From contig NZ_JOEH01000009.1 of the NCBI RefSeq assembly GCF_000719095.1, positions 372,001 to 436,000 of the forward strand: DNA of 64,000 bases, in the 5' to 3' direction. Shown piece after piece: positions 25,306 through 34,960 of the stretch. Below the pieces are notes generated by a model that saw only the letters and a program-made list of their open reading frames with translations, ran no database searches and was not told where the DNA came from. Source of the DNA: Streptacidiphilus jeojiense. Its GTDB lineage: Bacteria > Actinomycetota > Actinomycetes > Streptomycetales > Streptomycetaceae. The stretch's first letter is position 1, and each line of letters starts with the position of its first letter. Both the position numbers and the translations under genes were made by a program.

Positions 25306-27315
25306 ATGGACGTGAAGCGATACTTCCGTGCGCCGGTGATGTGGATCGTGCTGGCCGTCCTCGCCGTCGTCGTGCTGATGCAGGTGGTGTCCTCCTCGGC
25401 CGGTTACAAGACCGAGGACACCAGCACCGTCGTCGCCGCGATCAACGACGGCAAGGCCCAGTCGGTCCAGATGACCACCGGCGACAGTCAGATGATCAAG
25501 GTTCAGCTGAAGAGCGGCCAGCAGATCGACGGCACCAGCCAGATCCAGGCCCCCTACACCTCGGACCAGTACGCGGCCACGCTGCAGACCAACATGCAGC
25601 AGGCCGTCACCGACAACAAGCTGGGCAGCTACACGGTCAAGGTCGACAAGCAGAACGCCTTCGTCGGGCTGCTGCTGTCGTTCCTCCCGTTCGTGCTGAT
25701 CATCCTGGTGTTCCTGTTCCTGATGAACCAGATGCAGGGCGGCGGCTCGCGCGTCATGCAGTTCGGCAAGTCCAAGGCCAAGCTGATCACCAAGGACACG
25801 CCCAAGACGACCTTCGCGGACGTCGCGGGCGCCGACGAGGCGGTCGAGGAGCTCCACGAGATCAAGGAGTTCCTGCAGGAGCCGGCCAAGTTCCAGGCGG
25901 TCGGTGCCAAGATCCCCAAGGGTGTGCTGCTCTACGGCCCGCCCGGAACCGGTAAGACCCTGCTGGCCCGCGCGGTCGCGGGTGAGGCCGGGGTGCCGTT
26001 CTACTCGATCTCCGGCTCCGACTTCGTCGAGATGTTCGTGGGTGTCGGCGCCAGCCGGGTCCGCGACCTCTTCGAGCAGGCCAAGGCCAACGCCCCGGCG
26101 ATCGTCTTCGTCGACGAGATCGACGCGGTCGGCCGCCACCGCGGCGCCGGCCTCGGCGGCGGGCACGACGAGCGCGAGCAGACCCTCAACCAGCTGCTGG
26201 TCGAGATGGACGGCTTCGACGTCAAGGGCGGCGTGATCCTGATCGCGGCGACCAACCGCCCCGACATCCTGGACCCGGCGCTGCTGCGTCCCGGCCGCTT
26301 CGACCGCCAGATCGCGGTGGACCGTCCCGACCTCACCGGCCGGCACGACATCCTCAAGGTGCACCAGAAGGGCAAGCCGGTCGCCCCGGACGTCGACCTC
26401 ATGGTCGTCGCCCGCCGCACCCCCGGCTTCACCGGTGCCGACCTGGCCAACGTCCTGAACGAGGCAGCCCTGCTGACCGCGCGCAGCGACAAGAAGCTGA
26501 TCGACAACGGCACCCTGGACGAGGCGATCGACCGGGTGGTGGCGGGTCCGCAGAAGCGCACCCGGATCATGTCGGAGAAGGAGAAGAAGATCACCGCGTA
26601 CCACGAGGGCGGACACGCCCTGGTCGCGGCGGCCTCTCCGAACAGCGACCCGGTGCACAAGGTCACCATCCTGTCCCGCGGCCGGGCCCTGGGCTACACC
26701 ATGGTGCTCCCGGACGAGGACAAGTACTCGACCACCCGCAACGAGATGCTCGACCAGCTCGCCTACATGATGGGCGGTCGCGCGGCGGAGGAGCTGGTCT
26801 TCCACGACCCGACCACCGGCGCGTCCAACGACATCGAGAAGGCGACCACCACGGCGCGGGCCATGGTCACCCAGTACGGGATGACCGAGCGCCTGGGCGC
26901 GATCAAGTTCGGGACCGACGGCTCCGAGCCCTTCCTGGGCCGTGAGATGGGTCACCAGCGCGACTACTCGGAAGAGGTCGCCGGGCTGGTGGACGAGGAG
27001 GTCAAGAAGCTGATCGAGAACGCCCACAACGAGGCGTGGGAGATCCTGGTCGAGAACCGCGACGTGCTGGACAACCTGGTGCTGGAGCTCCTGGAGAAGG
27101 AGACCCTGAACAAGGAGCAGATCGCCGAGATCTTCCGTCCGATCGTCAAGCGTCCGGCCCGCCCGGCCTGGACCGGTTCCGCGCGGCGGACCCCGTCCAC
27201 CCGTCCGCCGGTCCAGTCCCCCCGGGAGCTGGCCCTCACCAACGGTGTGGCCCAGCTCGACGGCCCTGCGCCGGTGGACATCCTGAAGCTCCCGCAGGAG
27301 CCGACGGAGAGCTGA
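25306..27315 (+). CDS. ftsH: ATP-dependent membrane zinc metalloprotease FtsH
   Basis: 669 residues. Membrane helices lie at about residues 12-28 and 122-142, flanking an extracytoplasmic domain. Walker A is [10 protein letters not shown], Walker B is [11 protein letters not shown], and the second region of homology reads [20 protein letters not shown]. The zinc protease site is HEGGH ([12 protein letters not shown]) with the distant Asp in [10 protein letters not shown]. FtsH degrades misfolded membrane and regulatory proteins. ATG 25306 has no strong ribosome site. The C-terminal ~60 residues are Pro-rich and disordered. Confidence 0.96.
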   Translation: MDVKRYFRAPVMWIVLAVLAVVVLMQVVSSSAGYKTEDTSTVVAAINDGKAQSVQMTTGDSQMIKVQLKSGQQIDGTSQIQAPYTSDQYAATLQTNMQQAVTDNKLGSYTVKVDKQNAFVGLLLSFLPFVLIILVFLFLMNQMQGGGSRVMQFGKSKAKLITKDTPKTTFADVAGADEAVEELHEIKEFLQEPAKFQAVGAKIPKGVLLYGPPGTGKTLLARAVAGEAGVPFYSISGSDFVEMFVGVGASRVRDLFEQAKANAPAIVFVDEIDAVGRHRGAGLGGGHDEREQTLNQLLVEMDGFDVKGGVILIAATNRPDILDPALLRPGRFDRQIAVDRPDLTGRHDILKVHQKGKPVAPDVDLMVVARRTPGFTGADLANVLNEAALLTARSDKKLIDNGTLDEAIDRVVAGPQKRTRIMSEKEKKITAYHEGGHALVAAASPNSDPVHKVTILSRGRALGYTMVLPDEDKYSTTRNEMLDQLAYMMGGRAAEELVFHDPTTGASNDIEKATTTARAMVTQYGMTERLGAIKFGTDGSEPFLGREMGHQRDYSEEVAGLVDEEVKKLIENAHNEAWEILVENRDVLDNLVLELLEKETLNKEQIAEIFRPIVKRPARPAWTGSARRTPSTRPPVQSPRELALTNGVAQLDGPAPVDILKLPQEPTES

Positions 27316-27352
27316 TATCCGCTGCTTCGGCACGGAATAGCACGGAATGTGT

Positions 27353-27388
27353 GCCGCTGCCCCAAGGTTCTAGCCTTGGGGCAGCGGC
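27353..27388 (+). terminator. Strong hairpin between ftsH and folE
   Basis: GCCGCTGCCCCAAGG pairs perfectly with CCTTGGGGCAGCGGC around a TTCTAG loop, 38 nt after ftsH and 25 nt before folE. It should terminate or attenuate read-through from ftsH, so folE expression may be uncoupled from ftsH. Confidence 0.75.
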
Positions 27389-27412
27389 ATTCCTACTGGA
27401 GGGAAACGATCC

Positions 27413-28021
27413 ATGACCGACCCGGTGACCATCGAGGGTGCGACCGGCGCCGTCCGTGAGTTCGACCAGAAGCGGGCCGAGGACGCCGTCAGGGAACTGC
27501 TCATCGCGGTCGGGGAGAATCCGGACCGCGAGGGGCTGCGGGACACCCCCGGCCGGGTGGCCCGCGCCTACCAGGAGATATTCGCAGGCCTCTGGCAGGA
27601 GCCGGAGGACGTCCTGACCACCACCTTCGACCTGGGCCACGACGAGATGGTGCTGGTCAAGGACATCGAACTGGTCTCCTGCTGCGAGCACCATCTGCTT
27701 CCCTTCCATGGCGTCGCTCATGTGGGCTACATCCCTGCCGCTAACGGCAAGATCACCGGACTGTCCAAGCTGGCTCGGCTGGTGGATGTGTTCGCGCGCC
27801 GTCCCCAGGTGCAGGAGCGGCTCACCACGCAGATCGCGGATTCGCTGATGCGGATCCTGGACGCCCGTGGCGTGATCGTCGTCATCGAGGCAGAGCACAT
27901 GTGCATGTCAGTGCGCGGTATCCGCAAGCCCGGCGCCAAGACACTGACGTCCGCAGTCCGCGGCCAGCTCCGGGATGCGGTGACAAGGGCTGAGGCGATG
28001 AGTCTCATCATCGGGCGCTAG
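27413..28021 (+). CDS. folE: GTP cyclohydrolase I
   Basis: 202 residues, normal length. The zinc ligands are Cys and His in [12 protein letters not shown] plus the later Cys in EHMCMSVRG. The C-terminus VRKPGAK-type block and [11 protein letters not shown] are complete. It makes dihydroneopterin triphosphate, the first step of folate synthesis. ATG 27413 has GAGGGA upstream. From about base 27690 on, A- or T-ending codons rise to roughly 22 of 110, against about 8 of 93 before, by hand count. Its last 13 codons recur at 29171-29212 beyond an endonuclease gene, suggesting the 3' part was replaced. Confidence 0.96.
   Translation: MTDPVTIEGATGAVREFDQKRAEDAVRELLIAVGENPDREGLRDTPGRVARAYQEIFAGLWQEPEDVLTTTFDLGHDEMVLVKDIELVSCCEHHLLPFHGVAHVGYIPAANGKITGLSKLARLVDVFARRPQVQERLTTQIADSLMRILDARGVIVVIEAEHMCMSVRGIRKPGAKTLTSAVRGQLRDAVTRAEAMSLIIGR
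27980..28021 (+). repeat. Direct repeat, folE 3' end (copy A, functional)
   Basis: The last 13 codons plus stop of folE. They match 29171-29212 at 34 of 42 bases by hand alignment (protein [13 protein letters not shown] against [13 protein letters not shown]). This copy uses less GC-biased codons (ACA, GCT, CTC) than copy B. Confidence 0.8.
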
Positions 28022-28115
28022 TTCCGGGCGCGATCAGTGCGTCGGCTGCGCGCCCCTGGTCCCACGACCGAACCTCCGGGGGCGTGTTGTCGCACATCCG
28101 GAGGTCACGCACAGT

Positions 28116-29162
28116 GTGTCAGTCATTGCCGATAGTGTCCTTCTCGTAGCTCGCGGGGAGGGAAATGTGGATATCGGGGTTCCGAGCAAGCAGACGGTGA
28201 GCACCCGGGGCGGGCGTTGCCGGGCAGCGGATGTCAGGGTCGGGACTGAGCTGTGGAATCTGATCGGGACGCGGACGGGGACTGGGACGGTTCGTGAGGT
28301 CGTGACCATGAAAGTCCGGCGGCTGTACGAGGTGACGACGGAGCACTGCACGTTTGCCCTGGGCGCTGATCAACTGCTCCGGTCGCCCGACGGTTGGGTG
28401 GCCCCCGATGAGGCGTTGGGGACCGTGGTCGCGTGGACCAAAGCCCGTCATCTGCATCGGCGTCGGCTGGTGATCGTTCCTGGCTACTCGTTCGGGTACA
28501 TGGTCGGAGCGGTGTGCTCCGACGGGACAGTCGGGGCCAACTATGTGTCGCTCGTGGTGAATGACCGGGGTTTTGCTGACAAGTTCCTGGAGAGTCTGAC
28601 AGCCGCGACAGGACTCCAGGGCCAGGTGGCGTCGGTCAGCAGACCGTCCGGTTATCTGGGTCGGGAGGTTTCTGGCTGGCGGGTCAGGGTCGTCTCTTCA
28701 TACCTGGCGGCGCTGATCAGGCAGTACGTCGGCGGCGACGCACATCACCTGAGACAGGGCTTTCCCAGGGTTGTGCTGCGGGACCAGGAGACCTTCCGAG
28801 GCTTCCTGGACGGCTATGTGGACGGAGACGGTTTCCGTGCTCCCCGGGGGGATGGGAGCACGATTGTCAGCGCCAACGTTTCATTTCTGGCAGAACTAGC
28901 GATGATCGTCGGAGCCCGGTTCACGCCTGCCAGGACGAACCGGGCGTCCCAGTTGTGGATCTCGGAACGGTGGCCGGAGAGAAGGACATTGCGCACGGAG
29001 GACCATGCGCTCCAACTGAAGGAATCTTCGTGGGTGGAGGTGAGGGCAGTGCGGCCACGGCCGGCGGGCGGTAATAAGCCCTTTGTCCTCCACGCCTTCC
29101 GCTTGGACGCGGGCATGGGCTTTTTGGTGAACGGGCACGTCACCAGATCCTTCTGGCCCTGA
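28116..29162 (+). CDS. Free-standing intein-like Hint protein with LAGLIDADG homing endonuclease
   Basis: 348 residues from GTG 28116, with GGAGG 11 nt upstream. Residues ~20-115 look like an intein N-terminal Hint half (GVPSKQTVSTRGGRCRAADV, then YEVTTEHCTF). Two LAGLIDADG motifs follow: YMVGAVCSDGT near 128-138 and FLDGYVDGDG near 230-239, each with its Asp. A Hint C-terminal half ends DAGMGFLVNG. The splicing residues appear lost: Gly21 where Cys/Ser is expected, Gln86 where the block-B His is expected, and HVTRSFWP instead of a terminal His-Asn. So it is probably a nuclease only. Base composition is clearly less GC-rich than its neighbours. Confidence 0.82.
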   Translation: MSVIADSVLLVARGEGNVDIGVPSKQTVSTRGGRCRAADVRVGTELWNLIGTRTGTGTVREVVTMKVRRLYEVTTEHCTFALGADQLLRSPDGWVAPDEALGTVVAWTKARHLHRRRLVIVPGYSFGYMVGAVCSDGTVGANYVSLVVNDRGFADKFLESLTAATGLQGQVASVSRPSGYLGREVSGWRVRVVSSYLAALIRQYVGGDAHHLRQGFPRVVLRDQETFRGFLDGYVDGDGFRAPRGDGSTIVSANVSFLAELAMIVGARFTPARTNRASQLWISERWPERRTLRTEDHALQLKESSWVEVRAVRPRPAGGNKPFVLHAFRLDAGMGFLVNGHVTRSFWP

Positions 29163-29170
29163 ACAGGCGG

Positions 29171-29212
29171 GCCACCCGGGCCGAGGCGATGAGTCTGATC
29201 ATCGCCCGCTAG
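29171..29212 (+). pseudogene. Residual folE 3' end (copy B)
   Basis: Reads [13 protein letters not shown] and a stop in a different frame from the endonuclease gene, with GC-ending codons typical of the host. No start or upstream folE sequence is joined to it. Upstream in the same frame, LNRR is the only further possible resemblance. It looks like the original end of folE, displaced by the inserted segment. Confidence 0.7.
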
Positions 29213-29236
29213 CACCCGACAGCAGGGGACGGTGCC

Positions 29237-30496
29237 TCAGCCGGGGACGGCGGTGAGGCTTGGGACCGTGATCGGGCTGCTGGGGACCGTTGACGGCGTG
29301 GCCGCCGGGGCCGGGGCCGGCGCCGCGGTGGGCGGGTTGAGCTGCTGGCCCAGCCAGGCCAGGGCGGGTTCCAGCTCCAGGCTCCAGGTGGTGTAGTTGT
29401 GGCCGCCGCTGGACAGCACCAGCGGTGTGATCTGCAGCGGCGCCTTCGCGGCACGGACGAACAGCTGGGTGCCCTTGTAGTCGTGCTCGCCGTGGGCGGT
29501 GGTGGCGACCAGCACCCGGACGTCGGGGACCGGCAGGTGCTGCAGCCGCCAGACCAGGTTGTAGCTGTTCAGCAGGGCGTCCCTGACCGGGCCCGGGGGG
29601 CCGAAGAGGACGCCGGTGGTCGAGGTCTCGTACTCCCAGTACTCGCCGCCGAGCGAGGCGGCCACGCCGAAGGTGCCGGGGTGCCGCAGGGTGTTCTCCA
29701 GCGCGCAGGTGGCGCCCTCGGAGACGCCGGTCAGCCCCCAGCCGCGCGGGTCGCGCTCGACCCGGTAGGCGGAGCGGAGCGCGGCCGGCACGTCCTGGGT
29801 CAGGTAGGTCTCGGCCTGGGGGCCGCCGGGGGCGTTGATGCAGTCGGTGTCCCTGGGCGGGGCCACCGTCTGCGAGACGATCACCATGATGGTGGGCTGC
29901 ATCTGCCCGTCCTGCATCATCCCGGCCGCGATCTGCGGCATCCGCAGCCGGTCCACCATGGTCTGGATGCTGCCCGGGTAGCCCACGTACGAGGTCAGCA
30001 CCGGGAAGTCGACGTGCCGGTAGGCGGGCTGGAAGTACTGCGGCGGCAGGTAGACGTAGGCCTGCTGGCGGTAGCCGGTGCGCTCGCCGACCAGGGTCAC
30101 CGCGCTGAAGCGGCCGTTGCGCTGGGGCGGCCCGGACGGCAGCTCGTCGGACCGCTGCAGCGGTCCGAGCCGGGACGGCAGCACCAGCCTGCTGCCGAGG
30201 TCGGAGACCTGCTCCTCGCTGCCCCCGGCGCCGCCCTGGACCCGGCCCAGGGTGACCGTCTGGTTGCCGCCGCCCACCAGGTCGGTCCAGGTCGGGTAGA
30301 AGTCGCCGTAGGAGTTCAGCAGCAGCGCGGCCAGCAGCACCAGCGACAGCTGGGAGGCTCCGATCAGCGCCAGCCGCCCGAGGATCCGGCGCAGCCCGCG
30401 GCGGGCCAGTCGCGGCCAGAGCCACAGGGTGGCGCAGACGCTGAGGAAGGTCAGCAGCCCTGCGCCGTACTCCAGCGTGCTGCTGGTCAGATCCAT
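29237..30496 (-). CDS. Membrane-anchored esterase (PF00756-type alpha/beta hydrolase), paralog 1
   Basis: 419 residues. Two N-terminal membrane helices (near 10-28 and 40-62) place the hydrolase domain outside. The esterase pattern includes AYVYLPPQYFQPAYRHVDFP, the nucleophile elbow GVSEGAT near residue 263, and the late His in SSGGHNYTTW. The fold resembles esterase D and the mycolyltransferase antigen 85 group. A Pro/Ala/Thr-rich tail of about 45 residues follows. It lies 167 bp after a paralog on the same strand, next to an MprF/LysX-like gene, so an envelope lipid or glycolipid substrate is plausible. Confidence 0.82.
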   Translation of the reverse strand: MDLTSSTLEYGAGLLTFLSVCATLWLWPRLARRGLRRILGRLALIGASQLSLVLLAALLLNSYGDFYPTWTDLVGGGNQTVTLGRVQGGAGGSEEQVSDLGSRLVLPSRLGPLQRSDELPSGPPQRNGRFSAVTLVGERTGYRQQAYVYLPPQYFQPAYRHVDFPVLTSYVGYPGSIQTMVDRLRMPQIAAGMMQDGQMQPTIMVIVSQTVAPPRDTDCINAPGGPQAETYLTQDVPAALRSAYRVERDPRGWGLTGVSEGATCALENTLRHPGTFGVAASLGGEYWEYETSTTGVLFGPPGPVRDALLNSYNLVWRLQHLPVPDVRVLVATTAHGEHDYKGTQLFVRAAKAPLQITPLVLSSGGHNYTTWSLELEPALAWLGQQLNPPTAAPAPAPAATPSTVPSSPITVPSLTAVPG

Positions 30497-30663
30497 CGCC
30501 TGTGCTCCCGCTCCCTGCCCGTGTGTCGGTCCATCCTGCTGCCTGGACCGGGCACGGACCGAGCCGGAAGGCCCAGTGGCCCCCGATCGAGTGACATGGC
30601 GTCAGCGGAAAGGGCGGCGGCCGGGGGCCGGAACGGTCGGGGCGAGGGGGCGGGGGCGGAGGG

Positions 30664-31851
30664 TCAGGAGGGCAGGCTGCCCGCCGGCAGGCCCGGGGTG
30701 GCCGGGCCGCCGATCCTGGCGGAGAGCCAGCGCAGGGCGGGCGGCGTCTCCTTGTTCCAGGTGCCGAAGTTGTGGCCGCCCTCGGGCAGGAACAGGGTGG
30801 ACACCTCCAGCGGGGCCTTGGCCGCCGCGGCGAAGGCCACCGTCGCCTTGTAGTCGCCCTCGCCCTTCAGGCTGCTGGCGACCAGCAGCGAGACCTTGGG
30901 CATCGGCAGGTTCTTCAGCCGCCACATCAGGTCGTTCTCGTTGCGGAGCTGCTGGCTGCCGCCGAACAGGTCACCGGTGGTGCTGTCCACGGCGGAGGCG
31001 TAGTACCCGGAGAGCGAGGCCGCGGCGCTGAAGGCCTCGGGGTGACGCATGGTCAGCTTGAGGGCGCAGTAGCCGCCGGTGGAGTCGCCGATGACGCCCC
31101 AGTGCGCACCGCCGGTCTCGGCGCGGTACTCGTGGGTGACGGCGTTCTGGACGTCCCTGGTGAAGAAGGTCTCCGCCTGCGGGCCGCCCGGGACGTCCTG
31201 GCACTCGGTGTCCCTGGGCAGGTTCACGGCCGGCCGCATCATCACCAGGATGGTCGGCTGCATCTGCTTCTGCTGGATCGCCTGGGCGGCGACCGTGGGG
31301 TACTGCATCCGGGTGACCAGGTTCTTCGGCGTGCCGGGGTAGCCGGTGAACACCAGGATCACCGGGAACCTGGTGTGCGCGTACGCAGCCTGGCCGTACT
31401 GCGGCGGGAGGTAGACGTAGGCGTCCTCGGAGAAGCCGGTGCTGCCGCCCTTGAGGGTGACCTGCTGCAGGATGCCGCCGGTGGCGTCCTTGCCGGCGTC
31501 GGGGAGCTTCAGCGGGACCGGCTTGCTGTCCAGCACCTGGATCGAGTTCCCCTGGCTGTCCTGGGTGGCCGAGCTGGGGTGCACCCCGCTGTTGATGGTC
31601 ACCGGCGTGCCGTTGCCGGCGTCGGTGCCCAGCAGGTCGTTCCAGGAGCTGTAGAAGGCTCCCCAGTTGTTGGCGGCCAGGCCGATCGCGGCAAGTGTGA
31701 ATATCTGGCTCGCGGCCAGCAGACCCACCCGCCCGAGCAGTGCGCGCCAATTGCGCCGACCCAGACGGGGCCAGATCCAGACCGTCGCCACAAAACAGCC
31801 CACCGCAATCAGCGCGACGAGTATCTGCAGTTTCTGGCTGGTGAGTCCCAT
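30664..31851 (-). CDS. Membrane-anchored esterase (PF00756-type alpha/beta hydrolase), paralog 2
   Basis: 395 residues, with the same layout as the neighbour: two N-terminal membrane helices, AYVYLPPQYGQAAYAHTRFP, elbow GDSTGGYCAL, and the late His in PEGGHNFGTW. Here the elbow is GDSTGG rather than GVSEGA, so the two enzymes may differ in substrate. ATG 31851 is chosen (AGGA 8 nt upstream) over ATG 31860, which has no spaced ribosome site. It is divergent from the LysX/MprF-like gene across 218 bp. The pair is best explained by tandem duplication. Confidence 0.82.
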   Translation of the reverse strand: MGLTSQKLQILVALIAVGCFVATVWIWPRLGRRNWRALLGRVGLLAASQIFTLAAIGLAANNWGAFYSSWNDLLGTDAGNGTPVTINSGVHPSSATQDSQGNSIQVLDSKPVPLKLPDAGKDATGGILQQVTLKGGSTGFSEDAYVYLPPQYGQAAYAHTRFPVILVFTGYPGTPKNLVTRMQYPTVAAQAIQQKQMQPTILVMMRPAVNLPRDTECQDVPGGPQAETFFTRDVQNAVTHEYRAETGGAHWGVIGDSTGGYCALKLTMRHPEAFSAAASLSGYYASAVDSTTGDLFGGSQQLRNENDLMWRLKNLPMPKVSLLVASSLKGEGDYKATVAFAAAAKAPLEVSTLFLPEGGHNFGTWNKETPPALRWLSARIGGPATPGLPAGSLPS

Positions 31852-32069
31852 GTTCCACATCCTGTTGCCTGGCCTGGATCCGTGCTCTGCCGGTACCTGC
31901 TCCCCCTGACGGAGTGCGGGCTGCGGAGGTCCAGACGCTCCAGCATGCCTGGGAAGTTGCTGTGTACTGCCGGAAAGTTACCTGTAGAGCGGAAACTCAT
32001 GCCTGGGACGGATGCTCTCCTACTCGGGTCTGACCGAAGTCCTTACCTGAGCCTCTACTCTGGTCCACC

Positions 32070-33932
32070 ATGAGCGATCCCCAGGCCGCCACCCCGGCCG
32101 AGCAGCAGGCCGCGGACGGCCGTTCCCGCAAGGGCATCCAGTTGCCCAAGGGCATCCAGCTCCCTGGAGTGGCTCGTCCGTGGGTTCCGGGGGTCGTCGG
32201 ATACGCGACGGCGCTGGTCGGACTGGGCGACATCGTCGGCGCGGTGGCACCGCACTTCAAGGGATCCAGGGTCCACGAGCTGGCCAGCTTCCTCCCAGGA
32301 ACGGTGACCACGGTGGCCACCGCCGCCTCGCTGGTCGTCGGCATCCTGCTGATCATGCTGGCGCACGCGCTGCGCCGCAGGAAGCAGCGGGCCTGGAAGG
32401 CCGTGGCGGTGCTGCTGCCGATCGGCGCCCTGCTGGAGGCGCTGCGCTGGCACCACACCGGAACCGCGGCGGTGACGGTGGTGGTGTTCGTCGTCGTACT
32501 GGTGAACAGGCGCGAGTTCTACGCGCTGTCGGATCCGCGCAGCCGTTGGCGCGCCCTGGGCAATTTCATCGCGATGTACCTGGTGAGTTTCGGACTCGGC
32601 CTGGTGATCGTCAGTTCGCACGCCAAGACCACGCTCGGAGTACCCACTTTCGGCGACCGTTTCTGGCAGGTGGTCTGGGGCCTGATCGGAATCGGCGGCC
32701 CGATCCACTACACCGCGGACCGCACCAATGACGTGGTCTACTACTCGCTCGCCGGGCTGGGCCTGCTGACCGCGGTCTCCACGGTGTGGCTGGCGACCAA
32801 GCCGTCCAAGCCGGTCGCCGAGCTCAGCACCCAGGAGGAGCAGCAGGTCCGCGAGCTGCTGGCGAAGCACGGGGCCCGGGACTCGCTGGGCTACTTCGCA
32901 CTGCGCCGGGACAAGAGCGTGGTGTTCTCGCCCAGCGGCAAGGCCGCGATCGCCTACCGGGTGGTGTCCGGGGTGATGCTGGCCTCCGGCGACCCGATCG
33001 GCGACGTCGAGGCCTGGCCCGGCGCGATCAAGCTGTTCATGGAGGAGGCGCACCGGCACGCCTGGGTGCCGGCGGTGATGGGCTGCAGCGAGACCGGCGG
33101 CGAGGTGTGGACCCGCGAGGCCGGTCTGGACGCGCTGGAGATCGGCGACGAGGCCATCGTCGAGGTCGCCGACTTCACCCTGGAGGGCCGGGCCATGCGC
33201 AACGTCCGGCAGATGGTGAAGCGGATCGAGCGGTTCGGCTACGTCTGCAAGGTGCGCCGGGTCGACGAGCTCAGCGAGCTGGAGCTGGAGCAGATCCGCT
33301 ACGCCGCGGACGCCTGGCGCGGCACCGAGACCGAGCGCGGCTTCTCGATGGCGCTGGGCCGCTTCGGCGACCCGGCCGACACCGGCTGCGTGGTGGTCAC
33401 CGCGCACAAGCTCCCCGAGGGGGCGGCCGAGGGTGCGTCGGACATCCGCGCGGTGCTGCACTTCGTGCCCTGGGGCCGGGAGGGGATCTCGCTGGAGCTG
33501 ATGCGCCGTGACCGGGACGCCGACCCCGGGCTGAACGAGCTGCTGATCGTCAAGGCGCTGCAGGCCTCGGGCGAGCTGGGGATCAGCCGGGTGTCGCTGA
33601 ACTTCGCGATGTTCCGCTCGGCGCTGGCGCGGGGCGAGCGGATCGGCGCCGGGCCGGTGCTGCGGGCGTGGCGCGGGCTACTGGTGTTCCTGTCGCGGTG
33701 GTTCCAGATCGAGTCGCTGTACAAGTTCAACGCCAAGTTCCGCCCGATCTGGGAGCCGCGCTTCCTGGTCTACCCGACCGCGCGGGACCTGCCCAGGATC
33801 GGCCTCTCGGCGCTGCAGGCGGAGGCGTTCATCGTGATGGAGCTGCCCAAGTTCCTGCGGCGCAGGCCCAAGCCGGTTCTTCCGTCGCAGCAGGCCAGGG
33901 GTGAGCTCAGGGGGACTCCGGCGCGGACGTAG
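32070..33932 (+). CDS. MprF/LysX-like phosphatidylglycerol aminoacyltransferase-family membrane protein (DUF2156)
   Basis: 620 residues. Five to six membrane helices lie between residues 35 and 235. The C-terminal DUF2156 domain follows (LGYFALRRDKSVVFSPSGKA, then VSGVMLASGDPIGDVEAWP), as in proteins that transfer amino acids from aminoacyl-tRNA to phosphatidylglycerol. No lysyl-tRNA synthetase domain is fused, unlike mycobacterial LysX. It should alter membrane charge and cationic peptide resistance. The N-terminus has the tandem repeat KGIQLPKGIQLP near residues 21-32. Confidence 0.82.
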   Translation: MSDPQAATPAEQQAADGRSRKGIQLPKGIQLPGVARPWVPGVVGYATALVGLGDIVGAVAPHFKGSRVHELASFLPGTVTTVATAASLVVGILLIMLAHALRRRKQRAWKAVAVLLPIGALLEALRWHHTGTAAVTVVVFVVVLVNRREFYALSDPRSRWRALGNFIAMYLVSFGLGLVIVSSHAKTTLGVPTFGDRFWQVVWGLIGIGGPIHYTADRTNDVVYYSLAGLGLLTAVSTVWLATKPSKPVAELSTQEEQQVRELLAKHGARDSLGYFALRRDKSVVFSPSGKAAIAYRVVSGVMLASGDPIGDVEAWPGAIKLFMEEAHRHAWVPAVMGCSETGGEVWTREAGLDALEIGDEAIVEVADFTLEGRAMRNVRQMVKRIERFGYVCKVRRVDELSELELEQIRYAADAWRGTETERGFSMALGRFGDPADTGCVVVTAHKLPEGAAEGASDIRAVLHFVPWGREGISLELMRRDRDADPGLNELLIVKALQASGELGISRVSLNFAMFRSALARGERIGAGPVLRAWRGLLVFLSRWFQIESLYKFNAKFRPIWEPRFLVYPTARDLPRIGLSALQAEAFIVMELPKFLRRRPKPVLPSQQARGELRGTPART

Positions 33933-33962
33933 GTCTTTCGGGTGCAGGCCCGGGGTGGCTGG

Positions 33963-34038
33963 TCGCGCAGTTCCCCGCGCCCCTAGCTGGTGCAACCGGG
34001 CCAGTTGCACATGCTCAGGGGCGCGGGGAACTGCGCGA
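33963..34038. repeat. Intergenic inverted repeat (copy 4)
   Basis: Full-length copy with outer arms and inner TGCAACCGGGCCAGTTGCA palindrome, between the MprF-like gene and folP on the same strand. It probably terminates the first transcript. Confidence 0.85.
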
Positions 34039-34087
34039 CCGACCAGGCAGGCGCCGCACCCGAAGGACCCTGCACCACAATGGCGGC

Positions 34088-34960
34088 ATGAGCAGCACGT
34101 ACAAGTCCCCGCTCCCCGGCCTCCCCGAGTGGCACCGCAGCGGGGTGATGGGCATCGTCAACGTCACCCCCGACTCCTTCTCGGACGGCGGCCTCTGGCT
34201 CGACCCGGACCGGGCCGTCGCGCACGGGCTCGACCTGGTCCGCCAGGGTGCGGACCTCGTGGACGTGGGCGGCGAGTCAACCCGCCCGGGCGCGGTGCGG
34301 GTCACCCGTGAGGAGGAACTCCGCCGGGTGCTGCCGGTGGTCCGGGGGCTGGTCGAGGGCGGGGCCCTGGTCAGCGTGGACACCATGCGGGCCGCCGTCG
34401 CCGAGGCCGCCGTCGAGGCGGGGGCGCGGATCATCAACGACGTCAGCGGGGGCCGGGCCGACCCGGACATGGTCGGCGTCGCCGCCCGGACCGGCGTCCC
34501 CTTCGTGGTGATGCACTGGCGCGGGCAGTCCGCGGCCATGGATGGGCTGGCCTCCTACGGGGATGTAGTGGGCGAGGTCATCGAGGAAGTGGAGCGCCAG
34601 ATGGACGCTGTGGTGTCGGGCGGGGTCGACCCCGCCCAGGTGATCGTCGATCCCGGGCTGGGCTTCGCCAAGACCAGGGAGGACGACTGGGCCCTGCTGG
34701 CCCGGCTGGACGCCTGGTCGGGGCTGGGCCGGCCGGTGCTGGTCGCGGCCTCGCGCAAGCGGTTCCTGGGCACCCTGCTGGCCGATCCGGTGACCGGCGA
34801 CCCGCGCCCGGCCCGGGCCCGCGACGCCGCCACGGCCGCGGTCTCCGCGCTGGCGGCGGCCCAGGGCGCCTGGGCGGTACGGGTGCACGAGGTGCCGGCG
34901 ACGGCCGACGCGGTGCGGGTCGAGGCCGCGCTCCGTGCCGCCAGGGACGGCGGCAAGTGA
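34088..34960 (+). CDS. folP: Dihydropteroate synthase
   Basis: 290 residues. All family motifs are present: GIVNVTPDSFSDGG, VDVGGESTRPGA, VSVDTMRA, IINDVSGG, VDPGLGFAKT and ASRKRFLG. It joins 6-hydroxymethyl-dihydropterin diphosphate to p-aminobenzoate. Trp replaces the second His of the common MHMRG loop (VVMHWRG), a variation seen in actinobacteria. It is separated from folE by about 6 kb of envelope genes and overlaps the next gene as GTGA. Confidence 0.95.
   Translation: MSSTYKSPLPGLPEWHRSGVMGIVNVTPDSFSDGGLWLDPDRAVAHGLDLVRQGADLVDVGGESTRPGAVRVTREEELRRVLPVVRGLVEGGALVSVDTMRAAVAEAAVEAGARIINDVSGGRADPDMVGVAARTGVPFVVMHWRGQSAAMDGLASYGDVVGEVIEEVERQMDAVVSGGVDPAQVIVDPGLGFAKTREDDWALLARLDAWSGLGRPVLVAASRKRFLGTLLADPVTGDPRPARARDAATAAVSALAAAQGAWAVRVHEVPATADAVRVEAALRAARDGGK

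Noticed and set aside
28022..29170. Ordinary intein inside folE
   Set aside because: folE is already complete before this segment, the frame differs, and splicing residues are missing.
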